Shown here piece after piece: positions 52,913 to 61,929 of a stretch of 64,000 bases of DNA (the first letter of the stretch is position 1; the number at the start of each line of letters is the position of its first letter). This DNA comes from a methane-oxidizing endosymbiont of Gigantopelta aegis (GTDB lineage: Bacteria; Pseudomonadota; Gammaproteobacteria; Methylococcales; Methylomonadaceae): assembly GCF_016097405.1 (NCBI RefSeq), contig NZ_JAEHGD010000001.1, positions 1,423,693 to 1,487,692 of the forward strand. Reading direction: 5' to 3'. The notes under the pieces are model-generated. The model saw nothing but the letters and a program-made list of their open reading frames with translations. It had not been told where the DNA came from and made no database searches. The translations under genes and the position numbers were made by a program.

Positions 52913-53797
52913 TAACTAAAGCAAGATTATGTGGCATAATATATTCCCATGACATACCCTCTTAAATTTCGACAAAAAGTCTTTGCGGTCAAAGAAAAAT
53001 ATGGCCTGACCTTTGAACAGACCAGCGAACGTTTTGATGTGCCGATACGCACCTTATTTCGCTGGCAAAAAAAGCTTGAACCCTGTCTGACTCGAAATAA
53101 ACCGGCCACAAAAATTGATATGGAAGCGTTGAAGAAAGATGTTGAGCGTTACCCTGATGACTATCAATGGGAAAGAGCGAAACGGTTTAACGTGAGTCAA
53201 CGGGCGATTGGTTATGCCTTAAAGCGTTTGGGTTTCAGCAATAAAAAAAACACTCAAACATCCAAAAGCGGACGAGCAGGCACGGTCTGATTTCCAAGCG
53301 AAAATTGTGGACTACGAGTCCAAAGAGCGACCTATTGTCTATGTGGATGAAAGTGGTTTTGAGCAAAGTATGCCGAGAACGCATGCTTATTCACCGGTAG
53401 GCGAGCGGTGCTACGATGTCCATGATTGGCATGCGAAAGGGCGAATTAATGCGATTGGCGCTATGATGGGGTCCGCTTTGGTAACAGTCAGCTTGTTTGA
53501 AGGCAGCATTAATGCGGACACTTTTTATGCCTGGTTAACCCAGGATTTGTTACCCAAACTGCCGGAACAGGCTTTCATTGTTATGGACAATGCTGCTTTC
53601 CATAAACGTGCAGATATTTTAGATGCCATCAAGCAAACAACCTGCACTCTTGAGTTTCTTCCGCCCTATAGTCCAGACCTTAATCCTATTGAACGCAAAT
53701 GGGCACAAGCTAAAGCGCTTCGACGACAGCATCGCTGTGATGTCGATACGTTATTTTGCAAATATTTAGATTATGCCAGTTTATAATGCTCTAGCTA
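52913..53797 (+). mobile_element. IS630-type element, 885 bp
   Basis: Tips TAACTAAAGC and, inverted, TAGCTAGAGC; both later share CATAAT inside TGGCATAAT. TA is duplicated outside (52911-52912 and 53798-53799). The flanking bases are TATA on both sides, so the exact edge rests on the fact that this choice alone restores the reading frame of the interrupted gene. It is unlike the IS630 element in the CRISPR array in both ends and transposase. Confidence 0.88.
52949..53786 (+). CDS. IS630-type transposase in two frames
   Basis: Frame 1 (52949-53290): helix-turn-helix, KEKYGLTFEQTSERFDVP and FNVSQRAIGYALKRLGFS. Frame 2, open from about 53245 to 53786: KTLKHPKADEQARSDFQ, then DDE blocks IVYVDESGF, FIVMDNAAFHK and DLNPIERKW. 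The frames meet at a run of eight A's (AATAAAAAAAACACTC). Some IS630 elements use slippage on such runs to make the full protein, so this may be programmed and not a defect. Confidence 0.85.
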
Positions 53798-54509
53798 TAT
53801 GCAGATGATAAAAAACAGGTCGCCCGGTTTTATCCAGATAACGGAAACTATAATCGACAGGTTCATGCGAAAATAAACAAACATTATTCTGTGTTTTAAC
53901 CAGGGGGCGATCAGCCGAGTGAATATGTTGAATAAAAGACGCATAACGTGCGCGGTGGGTTTCTTTCTCTCCAGGCCAGTTCCAGTAAACACGGTCTTCA
54001 GTCGGCAACCATTCCCATCGGCCCTCTGTTTCCGTTGATGACGGTATCGTTTTTTTACGCTTGAATAGATGCGGGGGGTGTTGCCGGCTGTCATGAAGCT
54101 GGAAGAGTTTAACGCATAGGTCTTTGAAGAAAATATGCGGAACCGGGTTTTTAATCACGACGTCCTGGCAGCCTAACTGCATTGCCTTGATGGAGAGTTG
54201 AAAATCTTGCCAGGCACTGACCAGAATGGTGGGCAGGTGTTTATTTAATGATTGTAAGCGTTCTAAAAAATTGATGGCGCGACGGGTTTGATCACCCACA
54301 TCCAAGATCAGGAAATGATAGTGATGAAAGCGAATTTTATAAAAGAAATCATTTTCATCATGAATGCTTTCAATTTGATAGCCCTTGCAGGCAAAGCGCA
54401 TTTTTAATTGCTGGAGCAGCAGATCATTTTCGTCCGAGCTTTGATCCAGATAAAGTATTTTATAGTTATTTTCCATGGCTGTGAGGATTAAAGCATCATA
54501 CGCTGAAAT

Positions 54510-55205
54510 TCATCGTAGAGATGTCGATGATAAGTAATGCAAAATAAAATTGGTGGTGAAAGCGATAAGTAACAGGATGATACCTAAAGCCAGACCTAAC
54601 TCAAAATTGCCTTTGCTGGTTTCCAGTGCGATCGCTGTCGTCATGGTGCGGGTGACGCCTTGAATGTTGCCCCCAAGCATCATGGCGGCGCCGACTTCAC
54701 CGATGGCGCGACCAAAGGCGGTGACGACGGCGGCTAACAAGGCAAGGCGGCATTCGCTCATGATCGTCTGAATTTTTTGTACTGTATTTGCTCCTAATAA
54801 CTGTAATGTCTCTAATAAACGGGTATCGCCTGATCTGACGGCTACAATAGTCATGCTTAAAATTAAAGGTAGAATGAGGACTGTTTGGCCTAAAATTACG
54901 GCATTTTCAGTATACAGCATCCCCCATTCACCCAGTGGACCACGGCGACTGAGTAAACCGTAAAAAATCAAACCGACCATGACCGTTGGCATGGCAGTCA
55001 GGGTTTGCAAAATATGTTGTAGGGCGGTTTTGCCAGGAAATGACTTTATCGCGATTAATACGCCGCAAGGCAGTGCGATGAGGCTGGCGAAAAGACAGGC
55101 GGTCAGTGAAATAGTTAACGAGGTGGCGACGATATGCCAGGTTTCTGGGTCAAAATTTAAAATCAAAGCCAGGGCAGCTTGCAAGGCTGTGAAAAAATAA
55201 TCCAT
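54510..55205 (-). CDS. ABC transporter permease, tungstate/molybdate type
   Basis: 231 residues from ATG 55205, four bases after the moaC stop. Five to six hydrophobic segments and the permease EAA loop AFGRAIGEVGAAMMLGGNI, with TMTTAIALETSKGNFELGLALG, are typical of the TupB/WtpB group of oxyanion permeases. Neither the binding protein nor the ATPase gene is beside it in this window. Coupling to moaC supports Mo or W as substrate; the choice between them is open. Confidence 0.82.
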   Translation of the reverse strand: MDYFFTALQAALALILNFDPETWHIVATSLTISLTACLFASLIALPCGVLIAIKSFPGKTALQHILQTLTAMPTVMVGLIFYGLLSRRGPLGEWGMLYTENAVILGQTVLILPLILSMTIVAVRSGDTRLLETLQLLGANTVQKIQTIMSECRLALLAAVVTAFGRAIGEVGAAMMLGGNIQGVTRTMTTAIALETSKGNFELGLALGIILLLIAFTTNFILHYLSSTSLR

Positions 55206-55209
55206 CGCT

Positions 55210-55683
55210 TCATCGACACCAGTGGCCTGATTTGCCGCCGGATTTTTCCAGTAGTTGAATCGAATGCATGACCATGCCTCGGTCAACGGCTTTACACATG
55301 TCGTAGATGGTTAAGAGGGCGATTTGGGTGGCGGTCAATGCCTCCATTTCAACGCCGGTTTGGCCTTGGGTTTTGACGGTGGTCAGGCAATGTACGCCGC
55401 CGTTTTCAGGCTGGGGGGTGAGTTTTATCTCAACATGGGTAATGGGGAGTGGGTGACACAGCGGGATTAAATCGGCGGTTTTTTTGCTGGCCATAATGCC
55501 GGCAATGCGCGCAATGCCGAGTACATCGCCTTTTTTATGTTGGCCGGATTCGATCAATCGCAGGGTGTCATCCTGCATGCTGATAAAGCCTTCGGTGATG
55601 GCGGTGCGAGAGGTGATGGCTTTGTCGCCGACATCCACCATATGTGCTTCGCCGGATTGATTAAAATGCGTCAGTTGAGTCAT
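55210..55683 (-). CDS. moaC: Cyclic pyranopterin monophosphate synthase
   Basis: 157 residues. Family motifs: [47 protein letters not shown], and [23 protein letters not shown] with the C-terminal Lys-rich GGKSG. It makes cPMP, the first ring of the molybdenum cofactor. Divergent from moaD-moaE with 48 bp between starts; followed by the Mo/W permease on its own strand. Confidence 0.96.
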   Translation of the reverse strand: MTQLTHFNQSGEAHMVDVGDKAITSRTAITEGFISMQDDTLRLIESGQHKKGDVLGIARIAGIMASKKTADLIPLCHPLPITHVEIKLTPQPENGGVHCLTTVKTQGQTGVEMEALTATQIALLTIYDMCKAVDRGMVMHSIQLLEKSGGKSGHWCR

Positions 55684-55731
55684 TGTCAGATAATATATAA
55701 AGCATACGATTGTAATATTGAGTGGGGTGCT

Positions 55732-55971
55732 ATGTCGATTAAAGTCCGTTATTTTGCCAGTTTAAAAGAACAGTTAGGGCGTGCCGAAGATGATTTGGCA
55801 ACGGTGCGAGAATATACAGTCAGTCAAGTCTGGAGCGAGGCCAACCCCGGCCTGGATATGCCTGATAATGTGTTAATTGCCGTCAATATGGCTTATGTCG
55901 ATCAGACAGCGGTCGTAAAAGATGGCGATGAGGTTGCCTTTTTTCCGCCGGTTACAGGAGGGGAAAGATGA
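55732..55971 (+). CDS. moaD: Molybdopterin synthase small subunit
   Basis: 79 residues from ATG 55732 (GTGGGG upstream). Ubiquitin-like: [40 protein letters not shown]. Family members end in the Gly-Gly that is thiocarboxylated; here two more codons (Glu-Arg) follow before the stop, which overlaps the moaE ATG. Activation would need trimming of these two residues, or they arose because of the overlap. The call itself is firm. Confidence 0.92.
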   Translation: MSIKVRYFASLKEQLGRAEDDLATVREYTVSQVWSEANPGLDMPDNVLIAVNMAYVDQTAVVKDGDEVAFFPPVTGGER

Positions 55972-56423
55972 AGGTCAGCGTTATAGATAGTCTGTTTGAT
56001 CCTTGGCAAGCGGTTGCCGATTACCAACAAGGCTTAACGGCGTTAAAAGGAAAATATGGCGCGACCTGTCTATTTGTCGGCACCATGCGTGATTTCAATC
56101 AGGATGATTCGGTTAAAGGCATGTATCTTGAGCATTATCCCGGCATGACTGAAAAACAATTGCTCGCGTGTTTGCAGCAGGCCGCCGATAAATGGCCAGT
56201 GCTGGATGCGTTGTTGTTGCATCGGGTTGGGAATATTTATCCCGATGAACCGATTGTCGCTGTGGCCATCTGGAGTTCTCATCGCGGCGATGCCTTTGAT
56301 GCTTGCCGCTTTGTGATGGAAAGCCTGAAATCAAATGCGCCATTTTGGAAAAAGGAATTGCTGGCCTCCGGCGAATCCCGCTGGGTGGAGAAAAACACGA
56401 ATGGTTACGCTAAAAAAACATAG
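55968..56423 (+). CDS. moaE: Molybdopterin synthase large subunit
   Basis: 151 residues; GGAGGGGAAAG precedes the ATG, inside the end of moaD. Motifs LFVGTMRDFNQ, LEHYPGMTEKQL, RVGNIYPDEPIVAVAIWSSHR and the active-site lysines in NAPFWKKELLASGESRW. With MoaD it inserts sulfur into cPMP to form molybdopterin. A MITE copy begins 26 bp after the stop. Confidence 0.96.
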   Translation: MKVSVIDSLFDPWQAVADYQQGLTALKGKYGATCLFVGTMRDFNQDDSVKGMYLEHYPGMTEKQLLACLQQAADKWPVLDALLLHRVGNIYPDEPIVAVAIWSSHRGDAFDACRFVMESLKSNAPFWKKELLASGESRWVEKNTNGYAKKT

Positions 56424-56448
56424 CAGATGGAGGTCAGCATCTTCATAT

Positions 56449-56969
56449 CTGATGTTACGCAGTAACTCTTCCCTCATTCCCACACTCCTGCGTAGGACCC
56501 CATATAGACACTTCAGACCACTGAGAGCACAGAGAATGAAACCGTACAGCAAGGATAAACAACAGATATTTCAACAGAGTCGTTGATAACATCATGAATC
56601 CAGACATCAAAGGCATTAAACGATAATTCTGTGATCTCTTTTATCGTACCCTCTCTACCTGCGTGGGTACGATAAATCCAGCACCTCGTCCTGAAGGACA
56701 AGGTTTTCTTTAAGAAAAATAGTGCACCTTTTCATCCTCGCCATGAATGACGAGGTATTCTGAGGTGCTGGATAAATAGCAGTCAGTACCGAGGTGCAAT
56801 TGTGATTCCCTCATTCCTACGCAAAAGTGCGGGAACCAAGGGATAACTCTGTGTGCTCTGTGGTCTCTGTGTCGATAAGAAATAGAGGCCAGAGATGGCT
56901 TTTTCTTTCTCGGTAATGGTGAACGGAGAATCATGGAAATGAAATTAAAGAGCCACCGCGTAACATCAG
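56449..56969. mobile_element. MITE-like element, copy B, 521 bp
   Basis: Same terminal repeats as copy A (CTGATGTTACGC, here with AGTAACTCTT first) but in reverse orientation. The 7-bp duplication is TTCATAT (56442-56448, 56970-56976). No credible gene inside. It lies between the convergent moaE and ppa genes, ending 8 bp from the ppa stop, and holds nearly all of the 56424-56977 gap. Copies A and B differ by scattered substitutions and small indels. Confidence 0.88.
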
Positions 56970-56977
56970 TTCATATT

Positions 56978-57526
56978 TTATAAGGCGGGCTCTTCAATCA
57001 ATTTTTGATAACGCGCAATACTGTCGAGAATTTCCTGTTTGGCTTCATCAGGACCCACCCAGCCATCTAATTTTACCCATTTCCCTTCTTCAAGGTCTTT
57101 GTAATGCTCGAAGAAATGGGCGATTTTAGCCAGCTTTTCCGGCTGAATATCTTTATATGAATGAACTTTATTGTAGTAGGGCGATAATTCAGGTGTGGGG
57201 ACGGCCAGTAATTTTGGATCGGGTCCAGCTTCGTCGCGCATCAAGAGCATGCCGACCGGGCGACAACGGATAAAACAGCCGCTCAGCACCGGCGAGGGGG
57301 TAATGACCATGACATCGACCGGGTCACCGTCTTCAGACAGGCTTTGTGGGATATAGCCGTAATTACTGGGGTATTGCATGGATGTGCCCATAAAACGGTC
57401 AACCTGCAAGGTCCCACTATATTTATCGACTTCATATTTGACCGGGTCGCTGAATGCCGGTATTTCAATAATGACATTGATAATGTCGGGGATATCGCTG
57501 CCCGATGAAATGTGTGAGAAAGCCAT
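56978..57526 (-). CDS. ppa: Inorganic pyrophosphatase
   Basis: 182 residues, family I. Motifs: [40 protein letters not shown] (shown here in two parts: YPSNYGYIP and DGDPVDVMV hold metal-binding Asp residues), [14 protein letters not shown] and [13 protein letters not shown]. Hydrolyses PPi to drive biosynthesis. ATG 57526 has GAAGGAGCG upstream. Confidence 0.95.
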   Translation of the reverse strand: MAFSHISSGSDIPDIINVIIEIPAFSDPVKYEVDKYSGTLQVDRFMGTSMQYPSNYGYIPQSLSEDGDPVDVMVITPSPVLSGCFIRCRPVGMLLMRDEAGPDPKLLAVPTPELSPYYNKVHSYKDIQPEKLAKIAHFFEHYKDLEEGKWVKLDGWVGPDEAKQEILDSIARYQKLIEEPAL

Positions 57527-57648
57527 TTCGCTCCTTCAATGAAGATTAAATAAGGTATTATAGCAGCTCAATTTTAACAGTTTGATTAAACCGATTGATG
57601 GGAGAAACAGGTGTTTTGCCGTAATCATGCCAAAAACAGGAGTGATAA

Positions 57649-58470
57649 GTGAAAGGTTGTTTGCGAAAAATGGAGGTTTTCTTAACGGAGCCGGTGAGTT
57701 ATCAAATGCCGTTGGGCGAGGCGCGGATTGCGTTGAATCCCTTGATTGGCAAAAAAATTCAGTTACATTTTACGGGGCAAATTTTTTGTATTCATTGCAA
57801 TCGAAAAATTAACAAGAGCTTTAATCAGGGCTATTGTTATCCGTGCTTTACCTCATTGGCACAATGCGATATGTGTATCATGAAGCCTGAAACCTGTCAT
57901 TTTGACCAGGGGACTTGTCGAGAGCCTGACTGGGCTAAGCAGTTTTGTTTCCAACCACATTACGTTTATCTGGCTAATTCATCGGCAATCAAGGTTGGGA
58001 TTACGCGTGAAAATCAGATTCCGACCCGATGGATCGACCAAGGGGCAGTGCAGGCATTACCCATTTTAAAGGTGAAGTCACGTTATATTTCAGGATTGGT
58101 TGAGGTGGCGATAGCTCAGCATGTCAGTGATAAAACCAGTTGGCAGAGAATGCTGAAGAGCCAGGCAGAAACCGTGGATTTAGCCGCGCGACGCGATCAG
58201 CTGTTAACCGAATGCGAGCAGGAAATTGCAGAAATTGGTCAGCGCTTTGGCGATGACAGTATAGAATTTCTACCCGATGCCGAGGTTGTGGATATTTTCT
58301 ACCCGATTTTAACCTATCCGGCTAAAGTCAAATCATTTAATTTTGATAAAAACCCGGATGTCAGTGGAGTACTGGAAGGTATTAAAGGCCAATATCTGTT
58401 GTTAGATACCGGGGTGATCAATATTCGTAAATTCGGTGGCTATGAAGTTGAGCTTTCTGTTCCTGATTAG
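57649..58470 (+). CDS. DUF2797 protein with cysteine clusters
   Basis: 273 residues from GTG 57649, with AGGAG 7 nt upstream. Two CxxC sets near residues 50-100 (CIHCNRK, CYPCF, CDMCIMKPETC) suggest a zinc or Fe-S site. The later FQPHYVYLANSSAIKVGITR resembles a GIY-YIG-like start, as in DUF2797 proteins. The rest is helical. Function unknown; a nucleic-acid role is a guess from the fold hint. Confidence 0.82.
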   Translation: MKGCLRKMEVFLTEPVSYQMPLGEARIALNPLIGKKIQLHFTGQIFCIHCNRKINKSFNQGYCYPCFTSLAQCDMCIMKPETCHFDQGTCREPDWAKQFCFQPHYVYLANSSAIKVGITRENQIPTRWIDQGAVQALPILKVKSRYISGLVEVAIAQHVSDKTSWQRMLKSQAETVDLAARRDQLLTECEQEIAEIGQRFGDDSIEFLPDAEVVDIFYPILTYPAKVKSFNFDKNPDVSGVLEGIKGQYLLLDTGVINIRKFGGYEVELSVPD

Positions 58471-58490
58471 TCCAAATTCTAGTGCAATAT

Positions 58491-58595
58491 CTAGGAGGTT
58501 GTCGGATTTAGGAAAATTCTACTGCGACAGTAGGAAATCAAGGACAGTTTTCCCACTCGTCTCGTCACGAATTCCTAAACCCGACAACCTCCTAG
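58491..58595. repeat. Small palindromic repeat (MITE-like), 105 bp
   Basis: Ends CTAGGAGGTTGTCGG and CCGACAACCTCCTAG are inverted, extending with ATTTAGGAA / TTCCTAAAC, about 22 of 24 bases paired. The centre has CTACTGCGACAGTAG, a further short palindrome. No gene. It lies between the DUF2797 gene and the peroxidase. I saw no clear target duplication. A related core is at 51115-51162. Confidence 0.75.
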
Positions 58596-58764
58596 GCTGG
58601 AGTGAGGTACGTAAACTTTTGTTTTACCTGTCAGGCGTTATCTCTTACAATTCAGATGTTGTTCATCAACACAAAACCTTGGAATGATTTTATCCTGTTC
58701 AACTAAAGGCGTTGAGTACGCAGGGTAGCTTGGTTTGATATTATAAAAATACCCGGAGGATAGT

Positions 58765-59766
58765 ATGTTAAAAATTCGATTGCTGGTTTCTGCTTTATCG
58801 TTAGCAGGCTCCATGTCTGTTATGGCGGCCGAAGCCTTACCGACCACGGCGCCTGCACCTGCTGATAACCCAACAACCGCTGAAAAGGTGGCGCTAGGGA
58901 AAATGTTGTATCACGACCCGCGCTTGTCATCTAGCGGAACAGTGTCGTGTGCCTCTTGCCACAATACGATGCTGGGGGGTGAAGATAACCGAGGTGGCTC
59001 TGTCGGTGTCGGTGGCCAGGTTGGGGGGCGTAGTGCACCCACAGTTTGGAATGCGGCATTTAACAAAGTTCAATTTTGGGATGGTCGTGCGGCTAGTCTG
59101 GAAGAGCAGGCAGCAGGGCCTGTGACGAACCCGATTGAAATGGGTATGAAAAGCTGGGATGAGGTGGTCAAACGCCTTAAAAGCATAGAAGGCTATCAGC
59201 AGGCGTTTGAAAAAGCCTTTGGTAAAGATTCTATTTCCAAAGATACGGCAACAAAAGCGATTGCAGCGTATGAACGAACGCTGATTACGCCAAATAGTGC
59301 ATTTGATCGCTATGTCAAAGGTGATAAATCGGCGATGACTGAGCAACAAGTTCGGGGCATGAATAAAGCGGTGGAATTGGGCTGTACTGGTTGCCACAGT
59401 GGTCCTGCATTCAATGGTCCGGGTATGTTCCAGAAATTCCCGGTTAATAAAAATGGCTATTTTGAAGCTCAATATGGTTTCAGTGATGATAAAGGCCGCG
59501 CGGAAGTAACCGGTAAGAAAGAAGACGAGCATTTATGGAAAGTGCCGACTTTACGTAATGTCGCTTTAACGGCACCGTATTTTCATAATGGTAAGGTCAA
59601 AACATTGGAAAAAGCGGTCTGGTTGATGGGCAAACTACAATTGGATAAAGATTTGTCTGAAGAAGATGTCGCTGATATCGTCGCATTTTTGAATGCATTG
59701 ACAGGCGAATTTCCTAAACAGGAGATGCCAAGATTACCTGGCATGCCAGGTCGAACCTTTAATTAG
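58765..59766 (+). CDS. Di-haem cytochrome c peroxidase
   Basis: 333 residues with a signal peptide (LLVSALSLAGSMSVMA-A). Two haem c sites, CASCH (near residue 70) and CTGCH (near residue 210), plus YHDPRLSSSGTVSC, NPIEMG and APYFHNGKVKTLEKAV, place it in the CcpA/MauG family. It reduces periplasmic H2O2 with electrons from cytochrome c. RBS GGAGGATAGT. A single-gene unit ended by hairpins at 59776-59851. Confidence 0.93.
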   Translation: MLKIRLLVSALSLAGSMSVMAAEALPTTAPAPADNPTTAEKVALGKMLYHDPRLSSSGTVSCASCHNTMLGGEDNRGGSVGVGGQVGGRSAPTVWNAAFNKVQFWDGRAASLEEQAAGPVTNPIEMGMKSWDEVVKRLKSIEGYQQAFEKAFGKDSISKDTATKAIAAYERTLITPNSAFDRYVKGDKSAMTEQQVRGMNKAVELGCTGCHSGPAFNGPGMFQKFPVNKNGYFEAQYGFSDDKGRAEVTGKKEDEHLWKVPTLRNVALTAPYFHNGKVKTLEKAVWLMGKLQLDKDLSEEDVADIVAFLNALTGEFPKQEMPRLPGMPGRTFN

Positions 59767-59775
59767 AATAACGGG

Positions 59776-59808
59776 GCTTGCGTAAGACGGTTTTAACGTC
59801 ACGCAAGC
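59776..59808 (+). terminator. Hairpin downstream of the peroxidase gene
   Basis: GCTTGCGT / ACGCAAGC stem with a 17-nt loop, 9 bp after the stop. It lacks a T-run and may act with the stronger terminator at 59825. Confidence 0.5.
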
Positions 59809-59824
59809 TCTGGAACTATTTGAT

Positions 59825-59851
59825 AAAGGGCGTATAAAAGTACGCCCTTTT
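59825..59851. terminator. Bidirectional intrinsic terminator (peroxidase / ligase)
   Basis: Perfect 10-bp stem AAAGGGCGTA / TACGCCCTTT with loop TAAAAG, followed by T on the plus strand (TTTTCT) and by T's of the stem base on the minus strand (TTTATCA). It separates two convergent genes. Confidence 0.85.
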
Positions 59852-59862
59852 CTATACCGGGT

Positions 59863-61812
59863 TTACTGTTTTATCAAATCTAGGTATTCCTGTTCAGTCA
59901 TTATGGTTATCCCTTTTTCGCGGGCAGCATCCAGCTTTGTTTGCCCCACTTTTTCACCGATAACCAGATAATCGGTTTTACCGGTCACGCTGCTAGCAAC
60001 TTTTGCGCCAAAACTTTTCGCTTCTTTTTTCATCGCATCACGACTACCATGTTGCATGGTTCCTGTGAAGACGACGGTTTTGCCGCTCAGCGGGTGATTT
60101 TGAGTCTGCCGGGTATCGTGTGTGGTCGATTCAATGTTAAAGCCTAAAGCATATAATTTTTCAAATAGAGGCCGGATTCTTTTAAAACCTTTGATAACAA
60201 TATGAGCCGTTTTTTCTGCAAAGCCTTCAACCGCGACGATATCCGCTTCGGTTAACTCAAAAATGGATTCTAAAGGGTAATGCGCCAGCAATTTTTCACA
60301 ATTTCCGAGTCCCATCCGAAATACGCCAAAAGCCGCCAGGAAACGCCAGTCTTCCACCGGCTCGATTCGGCTGCGTACTAATTCATCGACCAGATTTTGG
60401 GATTGCTTGGGGCCAAATCCCATCGCCTCAAATTGTTCGGCATTCAACTGATAGATGTCATAAACATTTTTTATGCCATGTTCATACAGTTTTTTGATGG
60501 TAGCAGGACCAAAGCCATCGTTATTTTTTAATACTTTAAAAAAATGTTCCATCGTATGCGTGATTTGGGCTGGACATTCCAGATTATTGGTGCAGACCAG
60601 ATAATCGTTATCCCAGACCAGTTCAGTGCCACAACTGGGGCAATGGCTTGGGATTTCAGGCGTCACCGGTTTGATAACAGCTTCAATTTTAGGAATCACC
60701 TCGCCTGAACGGGTCAGCCGGATGATGGCACCCGGCCCGATACCTTTTTCCTTGACCATTTTGTAATGGTGAGCGGTGGCACGAGATAGTAGTGCGCCAC
60801 TCAATCGCACCGGCTCTAGTTCAGCCACCGGGGTGATACGGCCTGAACGTGAGGTCTGCGGAATTACTTTCAGTACTTTGACTTCGGCGGTTTCAGTATT
60901 GGCTTTATAGGCAATTTGCCAGCGATGATGATGACGTGTTGCGCCCATAATACGTTTGATTTCGGCATCGGTGACTTCAAGAATAACGCCATCGACATCA
61001 TAATCGACACTATGCCAGACATCGTTGACAATTTCGTCGAAATGCTCGGCCAATGTTTTCCATGGACCTTCCCAGGCCGGTAGTAAGGCAAAGGGGTAAA
61101 ATACCGCAGCTTTATCCTCAATGGCTTTGAGTGCATGCGGGTCCAGCTTTTTTTCCTTAATGATACTGGCCTGAAAATTACGGCTGTTATCGTAAATTTT
61201 AGCTAAATGCTGATTGAAATAGTGTTTGTTCACGACGATTTCACCGGCGCCTAAGCCGCGTTGTCCATTGTTAGCGACAACTAGGCCCCGCTCAAAGACA
61301 CGGCTGATATCCTGGCCATAGCGACCATCACCTCGGGTGTAGAGTTTTTTTCCATCATCATAGGCGGCGTAGCCATCTAGTTTAGGTGTGACACGGAAAA
61401 TAAGCTGATCAAAATCTTTGCCAATTTTCTCGGCTGCTTTTTCTACCCGTTTGGCCCAACGTTTGATTTCCTCGAAATGATAGGCTTTATCGGTTGAAAG
61501 CATGGTGACCGGGAGTTTTACCGTTTTACCTGCAAATGCAGGTTCTGCTTCAACCTGATGTAAATAGGGATGATCGGGATGGCGTTTTTTGAGTTCAGCC
61601 AGAAACAGAAAATCATAAACAGCATCACTGACAATCGGTTCGCCGCCTCGGTACAGTGCATTACAAATGGCTAATAGTTCTAGGAGTTCGTCATCATTGA
61701 GCTCTGACACAGCCTCTGGCTGTTGGATGAGGTATTGCAATTTATTTTCAGGTAAAAATTTAGGTTGAATATCAGCTTGTTGAAGTAGTTCTGTTTGTGT
61801 AGAGGTCAGCAT
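59863..61812 (-). CDS. NAD-dependent DNA ligase, divergent LigA-type
   Basis: 649 residues. Adenylation motif TPKLDGYAAY with the active Lys, RGDGRYGQDIS, VDGVILEV, then OB fold (RLTRSGEVIPKIEAV), a four-Cys zinc finger (CPSCGTEL; CTNNLECPAQI), helix-hairpin-helix repeats, and a BRCT domain (SGKTVVFTGTMQHGSRD). The usual N-terminal NMN-binding set (YHxxYYxxD in domain Ia) is not seen; the region reads ALYRGGEPIVSDAVYD. Seals nicks with NAD. It may be a second ligase beside a housekeeping ligA elsewhere, so I leave the symbol blank. Confidence 0.88.
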   Translation of the reverse strand: MLTSTQTELLQQADIQPKFLPENKLQYLIQQPEAVSELNDDELLELLAICNALYRGGEPIVSDAVYDFLFLAELKKRHPDHPYLHQVEAEPAFAGKTVKLPVTMLSTDKAYHFEEIKRWAKRVEKAAEKIGKDFDQLIFRVTPKLDGYAAYDDGKKLYTRGDGRYGQDISRVFERGLVVANNGQRGLGAGEIVVNKHYFNQHLAKIYDNSRNFQASIIKEKKLDPHALKAIEDKAAVFYPFALLPAWEGPWKTLAEHFDEIVNDVWHSVDYDVDGVILEVTDAEIKRIMGATRHHHRWQIAYKANTETAEVKVLKVIPQTSRSGRITPVAELEPVRLSGALLSRATAHHYKMVKEKGIGPGAIIRLTRSGEVIPKIEAVIKPVTPEIPSHCPSCGTELVWDNDYLVCTNNLECPAQITHTMEHFFKVLKNNDGFGPATIKKLYEHGIKNVYDIYQLNAEQFEAMGFGPKQSQNLVDELVRSRIEPVEDWRFLAAFGVFRMGLGNCEKLLAHYPLESIFELTEADIVAVEGFAEKTAHIVIKGFKRIRPLFEKLYALGFNIESTTHDTRQTQNHPLSGKTVVFTGTMQHGSRDAMKKEAKSFGAKVASSVTGKTDYLVIGEKVGQTKLDAAREKGITIMTEQEYLDLIKQ

Positions 61813-61929
61813 TGTGTGATCGGGTTCGTGTTTTAAAAATTTGTTGTAAGGGTTTAAGTTCGAGTTCAGAAAAGGGCGGTAGTTTAATTATCAAACAACA
61901 TGGTTTTTCTTTATTGAGCTGCTAGAATT

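Larger units (their letters stand above)
51163..54476 (-). pseudogene. REC-PAS-PAS-GGDEF-EAL c-di-GMP protein split by an IS630-type element
   Basis: Excising 52913-53797 plus one TA joins PVFYHLH to IKPELNERGMICRILGKI in frame, giving about 808 residues. Order: REC-like receiver (LYLDQSSDE acidic pair, HFLILDVG phospho-Asp, VVIKN Lys), PAS-like (GRWEWLPTEDRVYWNW to CRILGKIKK, now cut), PAS (PDAVVICDAENRIISVNPGF), GGDEF (RESD I-site, IARLGGDEF) and EAL (EALLRWQDP). In the EAL domain DDFGTG is changed to DKFGTG, so phosphodiesterase activity is doubtful. The 3' piece starting at ATG 52884 could still be made as a 573-residue PAS-GGDEF-EAL protein. Confidence 0.9.

Noticed and set aside
52911-53799. 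Placing the IS630 edge at ACTAAAGC...GCTCTAGC with the inner TA as duplication
   Set aside because: That choice leaves the interrupted gene out of frame with an early stop; moving the edge by TA restores the frame.
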